From contig CAZGJW010000017.1 in NCBI GenBank assembly GCA_964525675.1, positions 1 to 34,774 on the forward strand: a stretch of DNA of 34,774 bases. Direction: 5' to 3'. The stretch comes from CAYSRJ01 sp964525675 (lineage in GTDB: Bacteria > Spirochaetota > B62-G9 > DRHN01). Under the pieces are notes generated by a model. It was not told the origin of the DNA and made no database searches. It saw only the letters and a program-made list of their open reading frames with translations. Positions 25,948 to 34,175 of the stretch are shown piece by piece. Position 1 is the stretch's first letter. Each line of letters opens with the position of its first letter. The translations under genes and the position numbers were made by a program.

Positions 25948-27030
25948 TTATTTCGCAGCCCTGATTCTATCCAGTACCTTTCCTTCCATCTCTTCCAAAC
26001 CCGGGGGTACGGGAGGATACCAGTGGGCTTTCGCCAGCACTTCGGGAGGAAGACATCTCTTGAAGTTGTCAGCAGTACTGGGTTCCAGGAATTTTACAGC
26101 ATCTTTTGAAGCTGTGCCGTATTTTTCCTTATTGGTGAATACCGCAGCATTCTCAGGCCTCAGGCTGAAATTGATCCATTTGTATGCACCTTCGATGTTT
26201 TCAGACTTTGCAGGAATCGCAAATGTATCAATCCATGCCATTGCACCGCTCGTCGGAGCAACATAATCTATATCAGGGTTATCCCCGTGCAGTTTCCAGC
26301 CAGCCTGCTCCCAGGCCATTGCAGCCCAGACTTCTCCTGATCGAAGTGATTCAAGCAGCTGATCGCCGTTATCCCAGTAGTTTCTTACAACCGGTTTCCC
26401 GGCAATAAGTTTCTCTGCTATCTCATCGAGAAACTTCTGATAAGCAGCTTTATCATTATAGAGAGAAAATGGATCATACCCAAAAGAATATCCCATTGCA
26501 AGCAGGGTAGGCCTTTTCATCCTGTAAGAGACTCTTCCGGTATATTTAGGGTTTAGCAGGTCTTTATAGTCCTTCACATCCGGTGCTTTTGCCTTATTTA
26601 TCACAAGACCTGAAGTGCCATACACGTGCGGTACTGCATAGGATTTCCCATTCACAAGGGTATTTTTCTTTACAGCAGCCAGAAGCGATGGGTCTATCTG
26701 ATCAGTATCAACCTTTGAATAGTCAATTGGCTGATAGATATTATACTGCTCTACCACTGCAGAAATTCTGTCCTGTGATGGCTGGGCAAGGTCAAAACCC
26801 CCGCCCCTCGTGGCTCTGAGTTTCGAGATCATCTCTTCGTTGTTACTGAGGGTAACTTCCACCGTTATGCCTGTTTCTTCTTTAAACTTTTCAACAAGCT
26901 GCGGTGGTGCGTAACCTGACCAGGTAATGAGTCTCAAGACTTTATTCTCCACTTCTTTAGTACCTGCTGCAAACAAACTAGACGTGACGCCAATAAAAAT
27001 GATGAGCAAAACAACCAAAAGCTTTTTCAT
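25948..27030 (-). CDS. periplasmic binding protein of a Pot-type ABC importer (PotD-like)
   Basis: A 360-residue exported protein similar to spermidine/putrescine-binding proteins. The signal peptide MKKLLVVLLIIFIGVTSSLF ends AAGTKEVE, the common spirochaete form. Mature features include LITWSGYAPPQLVEKFKEET, FDLAQPSQDRI and VWAAMAWEQAGWKLHG, matching the two-lobed PotD fold. GGGAGG lies before the ATG. Polyamines are the classical ligands, but related proteins bind other cations and organic molecules. Because the same region carries glycerol kinase and a DeoR regulator, another small polyol-related ligand is possible. A hairpin terminator follows directly. Confidence 0.87.
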   Translation of the reverse strand: MKKLLVVLLIIFIGVTSSLFAAGTKEVENKVLRLITWSGYAPPQLVEKFKEETGITVEVTLSNNEEMISKLRATRGGGFDLAQPSQDRISAVVEQYNIYQPIDYSKVDTDQIDPSLLAAVKKNTLVNGKSYAVPHVYGTSGLVINKAKAPDVKDYKDLLNPKYTGRVSYRMKRPTLLAMGYSFGYDPFSLYNDKAAYQKFLDEIAEKLIAGKPVVRNYWDNGDQLLESLRSGEVWAAMAWEQAGWKLHGDNPDIDYVAPTSGAMAWIDTFAIPAKSENIEGAYKWINFSLRPENAAVFTNKEKYGTASKDAVKFLEPSTADNFKRCLPPEVLAKAHWYPPVPPGLEEMEGKVLDRIRAAK

Positions 27031-27133
27031 GGCTTACCTCCCTCTCTTTAATTTTTTGATATTTTAACTCAGATTCTGCATTAATTCCAGCAGAAGATCA
27101 TTCTGGTTATCATAAATGAGACGCAGCCTTGGC

Positions 27134-27265
27134 TTTTAAGTAACTTCTCGCGAAGTTACTTTATGATATCTAGTCCTGTAAAGGATCGGTCCCCTAGGAA
27201 CGTAAACCACTTCTAAGTAACTTCAAAGAAGTTACTTGTCGATATTGAGCCGCAAAGCGGCTTTG
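27134..27265. repeat. dispersed intergenic repeat, tandem units with palindromes, running into the deoR 3' end
   Basis: Two units start at GATATC (27165) and GATATT (27241), 76 bases apart, with the same order of words as at 20121-20262: TTTTAAGTAAC, then a core with CCCCTAGGAACGTA, then TTACTTGTCGATAT. The palindromes are AAGTAACTTC-TCGC-GAAGTTACTT (27138-27161), AAGTAACTTC-AAA-GAAGTTACTT (27215-27237) and AGCCGC-AAA-GCGGCT (27248-27262). The last supplies the final codons of the deoR gene. The element sits between deoR and the binding protein gene. Confidence 0.8.
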
Positions 27266-28047
27266 GCCGAATTTAAGGATGCAACCACTACCCGTATTCC
27301 TATCTCCTCAAGGCCATTTCGATATTCATCATCGATCTTATCATCTGTGACCAGAACATTCACCTTATTTATTGGTGCAGAAACAAAGTTTGATACGACC
27401 CCTAATTTACTAAAATCAGCTACGACTATAACCATCCCCAGCGTAGATTCGATCATCTTATTGGCAATCCCCGCTTCTTCCAGTACAGGAGTGGTCAATC
27501 CATACTTTATGCTGAAACCATCAACACCAATAATTGCCTTTGCACCGTATACACGTTTAAGCAAAATCTGGGCGAACTCACCAACAAGAGAGTTTGATTG
27601 TGAACGAAATAAACCTCCAAGCATTATAAGCTCAAATTTACTCTCTACGGATTTATATATGGCAGAAAGATTGCTTGTAATGATTCTCACACTTTTATTT
27701 CTAAGATTGTTGATTACTTCCAGCGTTGTGGAGCCACTATTAATCAGAATAGTATCATCCTCTTCTATTAGTTCTGCTGCATACCGTCCAATTGCTTTTT
27801 TTTCCTCCTTGTGAAGATTATGTTTTTGCTCATAGAGAGGCTCTATCGGCATTCTCTGATTGTAAATTGCCCCTCCATGTGTTCTCTCGAGGATTTCCTT
27901 TTTTTCCAATACATCAAGATCCCTTCTGATGGTTAGCTCAGATACACCTAACAATTTACTAATTTCATTGACTTTGACAACACCCTGTTCACGGAGGAGA
28001 GCGTAAATCCGTTTTTGCCTATCAGCAGGAATAAGGCCTGATGACAT
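27232..28047 (-). CDS. DeoR family transcriptional regulator
   Basis: A regulator of about 271 residues. The N-terminal helix-turn-helix reads VNEISKLLGVSELTIRRDLD followed by the family motif RTHGGAIY. The sensor domain contains DDTILINSGSTTLEVI and ITSNLSAIY, typical of DeoR proteins that bind phosphorylated sugars or polyols. I chose the ATG at 28047; the frame also allows a TTG at 28059. The last 11-15 codons (after VVVAS, ending AALRLNIDK) and the stop lie in a dispersed repeat and seem foreign to the family. It heads the transport-glycerol kinase region and probably represses it. The ligand may be glycerol 3-phosphate if it is GlpR-like; this is inference. Confidence 0.88.
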   Translation of the reverse strand: MSSGLIPADRQKRIYALLREQGVVKVNEISKLLGVSELTIRRDLDVLEKKEILERTHGGAIYNQRMPIEPLYEQKHNLHKEEKKAIGRYAAELIEEDDTILINSGSTTLEVINNLRNKSVRIITSNLSAIYKSVESKFELIMLGGLFRSQSNSLVGEFAQILLKRVYGAKAIIGVDGFSIKYGLTTPVLEEAGIANKMIESTLGMVIVVADFSKLGVVSNFVSAPINKVNVLVTDDKIDDEYRNGLEEIGIRVVVASLNSAKAALRLNIDK

Positions 28048-28087
28048 TAAATTTTCCAAGGGAAGAATTAATGTTGTATTTTATTGA

Positions 28088-28115
28088 ATCATATCAAAAA
28101 TATTCTGAATGTCAA
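28088..28115 (-). promoter_or_regulatory. promoter of the deoR gene and downstream genes
   Basis: On the minus strand TTGACA (28110-28115) precedes TATGAT (28088-28093) by 16 bases. Nearby copies of TTCTGAAT at 28103-28110 and 28133-28140 on the plus strand could be operator words for the DeoR protein itself. No gene is visible in 28048-28210. Confidence 0.6.
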
Positions 28116-28210
28116 GTAATTATTTTGAATATTTCTGAATCTTTAATCCAATCTCCACTGATAAAGACAAAAAAAACCTGCCTGGACTTTTATGAAATCC
28201 ATATGCAGCC

Positions 28211-29722
28211 TCAAATCAGCTCATGCAGCCCCAGCTCTTTCAGTACCCAGCCAAGATCTATTGTAATGCCGCGTTCCCGGCGCATGGATGAAAGGCCCTG
28301 TATGTGGTCCTTCATAAGATTAACAAGTCGCGGCCGCATATCGGGATTATCGGCTGCCTCACGTGGAGTCATGTTGTCAAGCGCAGGGATTGTGTCGTCG
28401 AGAAACTTCGTATAGTGCTCCCGATAATGCTTCTCCAGTATCTGTTGTTCAAGTTCCGGAGGCAGGGCACCCTCCGGCTCCCTCTGCTTTTTTACCGAAG
28501 GACGATCCCCTGCTTCGTCAAGCTCCTCTTTCAGCCTGTCCTTCAGGTCCTCTATTTTCTCATGTAAAAAGATAACGTAACCTCCGAAATAGGTCTGTAT
28601 CTTCTCCTTCGCGAATTCGAACTTCTGACGGGAAAATGTTTCGAGTGTCAGATGTGTATCGGTAAGCTTCAGGCTGCCGACAGTACCCACACCCTGGCTC
28701 TCATCATCGAATTGGAAGACAGCCGGCATTGAAGACTCCAACTCTTTCGACTCCCCTCTGCGAAGCCATACGTAGTACACCGACCCCTCAGGATCATCAG
28801 GTTCAGGGTCCCGGTCATCGAATTCAAAGTCATTCTTCTTTTCAAGTATCTCCTCGATGTCGCTCCTGGTCTCCGCAATTTCATACACCGCTTCACAGTG
28901 GTGTATATCAAGCGAGTTCAGTAGTCGGTCGGAGTATGTGCGTTCCAGCTCGCCGAGCAGATCGCAGCACTCACTAAAATGCTCAGCGAGATAGGATTTT
29001 GCCGAACAGTCGGGGTTTTCTTTCCGCTCTTCTTCAATACGGCGTAAAAGTTCATTATAGAAATCATCAAAAATAGAACGCTTCACAATATATCCACCGG
29101 CGGCGGGACAGCTGAAATTTGGGTAATGTGTTATCCACATAAAAAACCGGCTGAAGCGGTCCATCGACCGCGCCATGCTTCGATCGAATAAAATAAACGG
29201 ACTTTCTTCAGAATCAAAAAGATCAATGCACTGCATTGATTTGTCGTCGATAATCCTCTGCACTTCGATAATTGTGGGAAAGCTGTGACGCCTGGACTTC
29301 ATCATCACCCGCTCGTCATTACTCAGCCCGCGCCAGCCCTCCTGCTCCCAAATATCGGCAACAGTCTTTCCATTTACACCACGTTTGAACCCCAGTAGAT
29401 AGTTGACTGCTGCGGGAAAAGCAACCCCAGGATTGTCTTCGAGCAGTGAGCCTCTGGCTCCAGTCTTTTGGAGCACTTTCTCTACATACTCTCTACCGAA
29501 AAAATCAAGGACATACTCCATAACTTTCTTTGTGCAGGTCGCATCGATTTTCAACCTGGCGTCATATGCCTCGGTGCCGAATGGGAAATAACTGCAGTCA
29601 GGCGGGCATGCAATATCGCTTCCCCTTTTTGCTCCGCAGCAGCTCGTACAAATCAATCCTCCAAGCACTGGGCAGGCCCGTCTTCCTTTTCGACCGCATA
29701 CAATACATTTTATTTCCGGCAT
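28211..29722 (-). CDS. uncharacterised zinc-cluster protein with a C-terminal TPREA-type region
   Basis: A 503-residue cytoplasmic protein without signal or membrane segments. The N-terminus has eight cysteines (C6, C9, C17, C25, C28, C29, C39, C43), in CIVCGRKGRRAC, ICTSCCGAKRG and CPPDCSYFPFG, probably zinc ligands. The C-terminus holds a recognisable motif, IPALDNMTPREAADNP, followed by IDLGWVLKELGL; this combination recurs in uncharacterised zinc or SEC-C-containing bacterial proteins. Between them are an acidic stretch (FEFDDRDPEPDDPEG) and a coiled-coil-like helix around residues 395-420. AGAGGG lies before the ATG. It stands alone, divergent from the HAD gene. I cannot name a function; nucleic-acid binding is only a possibility suggested by the zinc cluster. 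Confidence 0.78.
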   Translation of the reverse strand: MPEIKCIVCGRKGRRACPVLGGLICTSCCGAKRGSDIACPPDCSYFPFGTEAYDARLKIDATCTKKVMEYVLDFFGREYVEKVLQKTGARGSLLEDNPGVAFPAAVNYLLGFKRGVNGKTVADIWEQEGWRGLSNDERVMMKSRRHSFPTIIEVQRIIDDKSMQCIDLFDSEESPFILFDRSMARSMDRFSRFFMWITHYPNFSCPAAGGYIVKRSIFDDFYNELLRRIEEERKENPDCSAKSYLAEHFSECCDLLGELERTYSDRLLNSLDIHHCEAVYEIAETRSDIEEILEKKNDFEFDDRDPEPDDPEGSVYYVWLRRGESKELESSMPAVFQFDDESQGVGTVGSLKLTDTHLTLETFSRQKFEFAKEKIQTYFGGYVIFLHEKIEDLKDRLKEELDEAGDRPSVKKQREPEGALPPELEQQILEKHYREHYTKFLDDTIPALDNMTPREAADNPDMRPRLVNLMKDHIQGLSSMRRERGITIDLGWVLKELGLHELI

Positions 29723-29916
29723 GGTTTATACCCTCTCCATAATCTAATATTGTGGGTTTAAAAAAACTATATTCTTTTAATTTGTGGAAATGGAAAAAAT
29801 ACGATACTATTTCATGCAGGTGGTTAAAGTGATTGAAAGGTCTCCGTTTTCAGGGACGAGACCATCACCGCAGTACTGAAACAAAGATGGCATCCCATAA
29901 GAGACCGTGAGTATTC

Positions 29917-30597
29917 ATGGACGATATTCGGTTAATCATCTTCGATTTGGCCGGGACGACGATAGTCGATAACGGGCAGGTTCCTGCCGCATTTATTGCC
30001 GCGTTGAACGTACGCGGAATCGATATTTCCAATGAGGACATACGCAAAATCCGCGGGACTTCCAAACGAGAAGCAATCTGCGGTTTTCTCTCCATGTATT
30101 CTTCGGGCAACAGGATAGATCACTCTCAATTGACGGATATGATTTACAAGGATTTTATAAACCGATTGGCAGGCATCTACCTAAAACAGGGTGTGCGTGC
30201 TGTTCCCGGAGCTACACAAACTTTTAAATGGCTTCATGAACACGGTATAAAAGCGGCGCTTAATACTGGATTCGATCGATCCATCGTGGAAATTATTCTT
30301 AATAGTTTAGGCTGGAAAAATGATGTATTTGATGCAGTCGTTTGCGGAGAGGACGTGTTCCACGGCCGCCCTGCTCCATTTATGATATTTCGGGCAATGG
30401 AGCTGACGGAGGTCATCGACATACGACAGGTTGCGAACATCGGAGATACCGTACTCGACCTGCAGGCCGGCTGGTATGCGGGAGTGCGCTGGAATATAGC
30501 CGTGCTGTCGGGCGCTCATACTGCCGAACAACTTTCAAATGAACAACACACCCATATTATACCAAGCATTGCTTCCGTACCGTCTCTATTTCGATAA
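29917..30597 (+). CDS. phosphonatase-like HAD hydrolase
   Basis: A 226-residue haloacid-dehalogenase-fold hydrolase. Motif I reads IIFDLAGTTIVDNG, with Asp10 as nucleophile and Ala where most HAD phosphatases have the second Asp, as in phosphonoacetaldehyde hydrolase and its relatives. The segment GRPAPFMIFRAME also matches that family, and motif IV is IGDTVLDLQAG. Such enzymes split phosphonates or phosphate esters. True PhnX proteins use a cap-domain lysine for a Schiff base; I cannot place it with confidence. The ribosome site is weak. No phosphonate uptake or PhnW gene is nearby, so the substrate is uncertain. An inverted repeat, GGTCTC and GAGACC, lies at 29839-29863 before the gene. Confidence 0.8.
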   Translation: MDDIRLIIFDLAGTTIVDNGQVPAAFIAALNVRGIDISNEDIRKIRGTSKREAICGFLSMYSSGNRIDHSQLTDMIYKDFINRLAGIYLKQGVRAVPGATQTFKWLHEHGIKAALNTGFDRSIVEIILNSLGWKNDVFDAVVCGEDVFHGRPAPFMIFRAMELTEVIDIRQVANIGDTVLDLQAGWYAGVRWNIAVLSGAHTAEQLSNEQHTHIIPSIASVPSLFR

Positions 30598-30771
30598 TGT
30601 TCAGCCGAATCGTAACCGGACAACACGTGTATCTGGCTGTACAACAGACGCCTCATCCACCGCTGATCCGCAAAAATTCACTATCCTGCATTTTAAAGAT
30701 TGCTGTTGTCCATGATACCATATCTCAAAATAAACACCACAAAACCGGATTGATCCAGAAGACAGGATAAA

Positions 30772-30891
30772 TCAGGACAGCTGCAATACAAACTTCTGTT
30801 CGAGTACTTCCTTTCCCCACTGCGTCCCTTTGCCCTGCCGTACAATCCTGAAATCGAACTTTTCATAGATATGTTTTGCGGTATCAAGTCC
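30772..30891 (-). pseudogene. C-terminal remnant of a GNAT acetyltransferase gene
   Basis: About 40 codons ending at 30772 encode AGLDTAKHIYEKFDFRIV and GTQWGKEVLEQKFVL, the typical end of GNAT acetyltransferases related to the MarR-GNAT group. Upstream the homology stops at about 30892, exactly where transposase sequence begins on the other strand. The N-terminal three quarters of the enzyme are absent. Insertion of an IS element probably destroyed it. Confidence 0.7.
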
Positions 30892-31455
30892 TGCGGGCAG
30901 TATCTTCTTCTGGCAGCAATAAATCGGTGTGTAGCAGCAAGCAGTAAAGCCTCTCTGTACGAGTGGTATCGGCATAGTGTTCTTCATCGTCTGATCCCAA
31001 CTTCTAAGAGCTCTCTGGCAAGTCAACTTTCTCACCTATACCCGGGCAATCAGAACGATTCAGCGATGTTCGGAAGTATCACCGAGAGTCTTGTTGCCCG
31101 CTATCGCCGACTGGTTAGGGAATGTGAGGATGTTACCCTGGTTTTCGATGGAGGAAACACGTCGAAAGGAAATATGGAATCCCTTGATAAAGGACCTTAC
31201 CACTTTGTCACCTCCTTAACCTTGATCCATCATAAGGATTTACTAGAAATACCGCTAAAAGGATTTAACTCATTTAAAGATCAAAGGCTCAAAGGTACTA
31301 CAGCGTACAGAACCACGAAGCTAATCTGGGGGAAAGAACGGACAGTAGTTGTCACTCGAAGTGAAGAATTACTATCAGGTCAAGTGGCCGGTATTGAATC
31401 GGCTCTTCGAAAAAAACGAAAAGCCTTTCGCCAACTGAAGATAAAGCTTATAGAA
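30892..31455 (+). pseudogene. fragment of an IS1634-type (IS4-group) transposase
   Basis: About 185 codons match the middle of IS1634-family transposases: GQYLLLAAINRCVAASSKAS, WYRHSVLHRL, then LVFDGGNTSKGNMESLDKG and HFVTSLTLIHHKDLLEIPL. The Asp in VFDGGN is a likely catalytic residue. The N-terminal domain is missing, because sequence before GQYLLL belongs to the GNAT remnant. The C-terminal half is missing too; the frame runs into IS91-type sequence near 31455 and ends in nonsense at 31554. Full transposases of this group are around 500-600 residues. No terminal inverted repeats are visible. Confidence 0.75.
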
Positions 31456-31804
31456 AGCCAACAGCTTCTGAGAGGTGTTCCGAGAAAAGCAAGAGTCGTT
31501 TCTGATTACAACTTGGGCAGAGGTACCAGCTTTTGCAGGCTATCTCCGCCTTAGCGGCAAAGGGTCTGAAATATTCATGACCACAGTGGGGATTAGCGCA
31601 TTTAATTCTGGCTATACCTTTTGAGTAGTCTCCGCATTCGAGAAAATTCTCAACTGCTTCTTTTATACGTATTATTCTGTACTTACCGTACTGCTTTGCA
31701 TAGAGATCATCGTAACATTCCTCAAAATCTGAAAAGTGGTCTTTGAGTATCTTTTGTATAACATAGGGTTGATGAAAAAGAAGTAGCACTCCGTGATCAT
31801 GCAC
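31456..31804 (-). pseudogene. N-terminal fragment of an IS91-type transposase
   Basis: About 110 codons match the N-terminal zinc-binding domain of IS91-type Y2 transposases: YGKYRIIRIKEAVENFLECG, then KCANPHCGHEY and CPSCNQKR, with paired cysteines likely binding zinc. The frame ends soon after LSEAV, where the IS1634-type fragment begins, so the catalytic tyrosines are missing. It is on the strand opposite to the IS1634-type fragment, so two insertion events or one insertion plus deletion are needed. Confidence 0.75.
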
Positions 31805-31841
31805 TACGATATTATCAATCCTAATGCATCAAGATTGCTAT

Positions 31842-33425
31842 TCAGGGCATCGTGTTGGACAGAATCTCCCCGAGGGATCTTCCCATTTCGATGAGAGCAT
31901 TTCGACTCGCTTCGTCTTTTGTTTTTCCGGTGCCGGTTCTCGTGGCCTGCCATGTCCGTATAATGTTTTCCGTTTCCCGGTCGAAGAGGTGCACGACTGC
32001 CTCGGCCCTCGCCGTTTGAAAGGCCGATATCTCATCGAATCCGGTTATCTGAATTCTCCCATACAGTAGTCTCTTTACATTTTTTCCGGAACTGTTCTCG
32101 AGTATTTCAAGCACTTCTGACGATTTTTCGAGAACCTGCTCCGGTTTGATGTCGAGCACACGAATCAGAAACTTTTTTTTGTACAGCACATCGTAAAACA
32201 CAGGAGCTGCCACAGGTTTTGCAAGAGGACTGCCGTTGATATCGAGCTGCAAAAAATAGACCGCCGTTTTTATCAGCCGCGCATGGGTATCGGAAACAAA
32301 ATAGAAGCTCGTTCTTTTTTTTCCGGCGACATCCCTGAACGCATCGATACTTTCCCGGTACTTGTCAGGTGCAGTCTCGAGACGGGTGAGCACGGGCTGA
32401 AGGTCTATACTCGCATCGACCCGGTTTCTCTCGTTTACTTCATACACCATATCTATCTTCAGGGAAGCAATGCCGTTTTCGTCTGTAGCTGTGTGTGTCA
32501 CAATCTGCTTATAACCGGCGGAGTTCACTTTCGGCACCCTGTAGGAAAAGATCACCGGTACACCGGAAAGGAGAATTTGCGTCTCATCCCTGAGAAAGAA
32601 GACCTTCAGCGCTAGCGGCCGATCGAGTGCCTCACCCACAAACCCGACCTGATCCTCTCCGGATTTCTGAAGCTGTATTCTGAGTAAAGCTTCGGATGCC
32701 CTGACCAGGTTGCGGTCAAAAAATACGTCGCCGTCGTCGATCTTCAGCGATGCAGCACTCGCATTGATATATGAATTCACCGCCTTGAAAAGCTTGCCGT
32801 TTTCTTCCTGCTGCCGGGCCTGCTCCTCAAGGGACGTTACTTCTCTGTACTTCAGCTTCAGTATCTCTTCAAGACGGGCCTGCTCCTGCCGAATATCTTC
32901 CTTGCCGTACTTCACGAGCACCCAGACACGAAAGAATACGCTGCCGTCGGGGTTCTCATACTTTTCGTAGTAGATCTCTTTGAGCTCCGCATCCTGGAGC
33001 CTGGCCTTTCCCTCTGTGTAAAGCTCGGACTGAAGAGTTGTCTCATACTGCTCTGCAAAGTATTTTTCTTCAACCGTCGAGCTCGTCGTAACCTCTATCC
33101 CGATAGTGGCAACAACCTGCGAAAGGGCATCTGCCAGTGCGCCTTTTTTCCCCTCATCAAAGCTCGATACATCTTTCGAGGTGCCGACATAGTAGTAGTA
33201 ATTTTCATCCTCAGGAATCTCTGTTATCCATGACGGGACCTTTTTTTGAGAAGCCTCCACCCGAACCGGTGCACCTGTCTTTTTCTGTTTTTTTGATGAC
33301 CGGTCCGCTTCTTTCGCCCGTACAGCTTTTGACGATGCACAGCCGGCAAGAAGCATGGATAGCGTAACAACAGTCAGAACCAGCAAACCCAGCGCTTTTT
33401 TCCAACCCATCCAGCGTTTTTTCAT
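31842..33425 (-). CDS. LPP20-type lipoprotein
   Basis: A 527-residue predicted lipoprotein. The signal peptide ends LSMLLAGCASSK, with the lipobox cysteine about residue 29. A basic linker (KEADRSSKKQKKTG) is followed by an LPP20-like domain at roughly residues 60-190: PSWITEIPEDENYYYYVGTS, ADALSQVVATIGIEV and FFRVWVLVKYGKEDI. A long C-terminal region (about 250-527) is mostly beta-like, with TATDENGIASLKIDMVYE and a final RTGTGKTKDEASRNALIEMG helix of the same general type. The ATG has GAGG about ten bases upstream. It follows the 231-residue lipoprotein frame at 33459 by 33 bases, so they are probably co-transcribed. Its role in the envelope is unknown; LPP20 proteins are surface or flagellar-sheath associated in other bacteria. 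Confidence 0.82.
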   Translation of the reverse strand: MKKRWMGWKKALGLLVLTVVTLSMLLAGCASSKAVRAKEADRSSKKQKKTGAPVRVEASQKKVPSWITEIPEDENYYYYVGTSKDVSSFDEGKKGALADALSQVVATIGIEVTTSSTVEEKYFAEQYETTLQSELYTEGKARLQDAELKEIYYEKYENPDGSVFFRVWVLVKYGKEDIRQEQARLEEILKLKYREVTSLEEQARQQEENGKLFKAVNSYINASAASLKIDDGDVFFDRNLVRASEALLRIQLQKSGEDQVGFVGEALDRPLALKVFFLRDETQILLSGVPVIFSYRVPKVNSAGYKQIVTHTATDENGIASLKIDMVYEVNERNRVDASIDLQPVLTRLETAPDKYRESIDAFRDVAGKKRTSFYFVSDTHARLIKTAVYFLQLDINGSPLAKPVAAPVFYDVLYKKKFLIRVLDIKPEQVLEKSSEVLEILENSSGKNVKRLLYGRIQITGFDEISAFQTARAEAVVHLFDRETENIIRTWQATRTGTGKTKDEASRNALIEMGRSLGEILSNTMP

Positions 33426-33458
33426 ACTATAATTGTTCCTCGATGCCCTGATATACTT

Positions 33459-34112
33459 TTATGCAGAATCCTCCCGCTTCATCTCCTCGACAAGCCTTCG
33501 GAGCTGCTGTTTTTCATCCTCGGTTGCTGCCCGGTCGATCACATCCTGCCAGGCCTTGTCCCGCGCATCAGCGTAGTTGTTGTAGGGCATCTTTCCGCGT
33601 TTAATTACCCTGTAGATATATTCCACCTCATTTTCGGATTTGACCCTCTGTATCTTTTCCCAATAGGTTTCGGTGACAATGAGCCCCACAACGGGAACAT
33701 TCTCCGCAACAGTAACGACATAGCTGTTGAACGATTCCGAGTAGGTCTCGTTTGTTCCACCCATGGCTTCTCCGAACTGAGACTGCACGAGTGTTTTGAT
33801 GCCTTCTGCGATTTTTTTCCTGAGATCGCTCTCCGCTATCCGCTCAGCTGCCCGTTTTTCCTTCTGGCCGTATATCTCGGCCGTTACGTATATGACCTTA
33901 TCGCCCTTCTCCTTCACAACCTGAAATTCGGGGTCTTCGGTCCATTTCGGCGTCTTGCTCTCGCTTTTCTGCACAACGAACTCCTCGCCGACCTTTGCCT
34001 TTTTTACCGGCTTCACATCGACAAGACTCTTCCTTGAACAGGAGGCAAGCATTACCAGTGAAATCAAAAACACTGCAACCACCGACATCCAAATCAGTAT
34101 CAATTTCTTCAT
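33459..34112 (-). CDS. lipoprotein with an LPP20-like domain
   Basis: A predicted lipoprotein of about 217 residues. The signal peptide MKKLILIWMSVVAVFLISLV is followed by MLASCSRKS with the lipobox cysteine. The mature domain opens with KTPKWTEDPEF and contains ERIAESDLRKKIAEGIKTLV, similar in layout to the first domain of the next gene, and ends in a charged helix with YNNYADARDKAWQDVIDRAA. I chose the ATG at 34112 because GGAGGG lies eight bases before it; the frame is open to 34154 without such a site. It is the middle gene of three on this strand. Confidence 0.82.
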   Translation of the reverse strand: MKKLILIWMSVVAVFLISLVMLASCSRKSLVDVKPVKKAKVGEEFVVQKSESKTPKWTEDPEFQVVKEKGDKVIYVTAEIYGQKEKRAAERIAESDLRKKIAEGIKTLVQSQFGEAMGGTNETYSESFNSYVVTVAENVPVVGLIVTETYWEKIQRVKSENEVEYIYRVIKRGKMPYNNYADARDKAWQDVIDRAATEDEKQQLRRLVEEMKREDSA

Positions 34113-34175
34113 GGGAAATACCCTCCGCTTTTGTAAATAGAATGCCGCCATCATGCATCATGCTCGAATGACTGC

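Larger units (their letters stand above)
30892..31804. mobile_element. degraded composite of two abutting IS remnants
   Basis: An IS1634-type piece on the plus strand and an IS91-type piece on the minus strand meet near 31455 without spacer. The left edge cuts a GNAT gene; the right edge lies about 38 bases from the stop of a lipoprotein gene. Neither piece is complete, so the block is not mobile by itself. Confidence 0.7.

Noticed and set aside
20121..27265. CRISPR-like interpretation of the 76-77 base tandem units
   Set aside because: Only two units per site, the units themselves differ, there are no constant repeats with unique spacers, and no cas genes are present.
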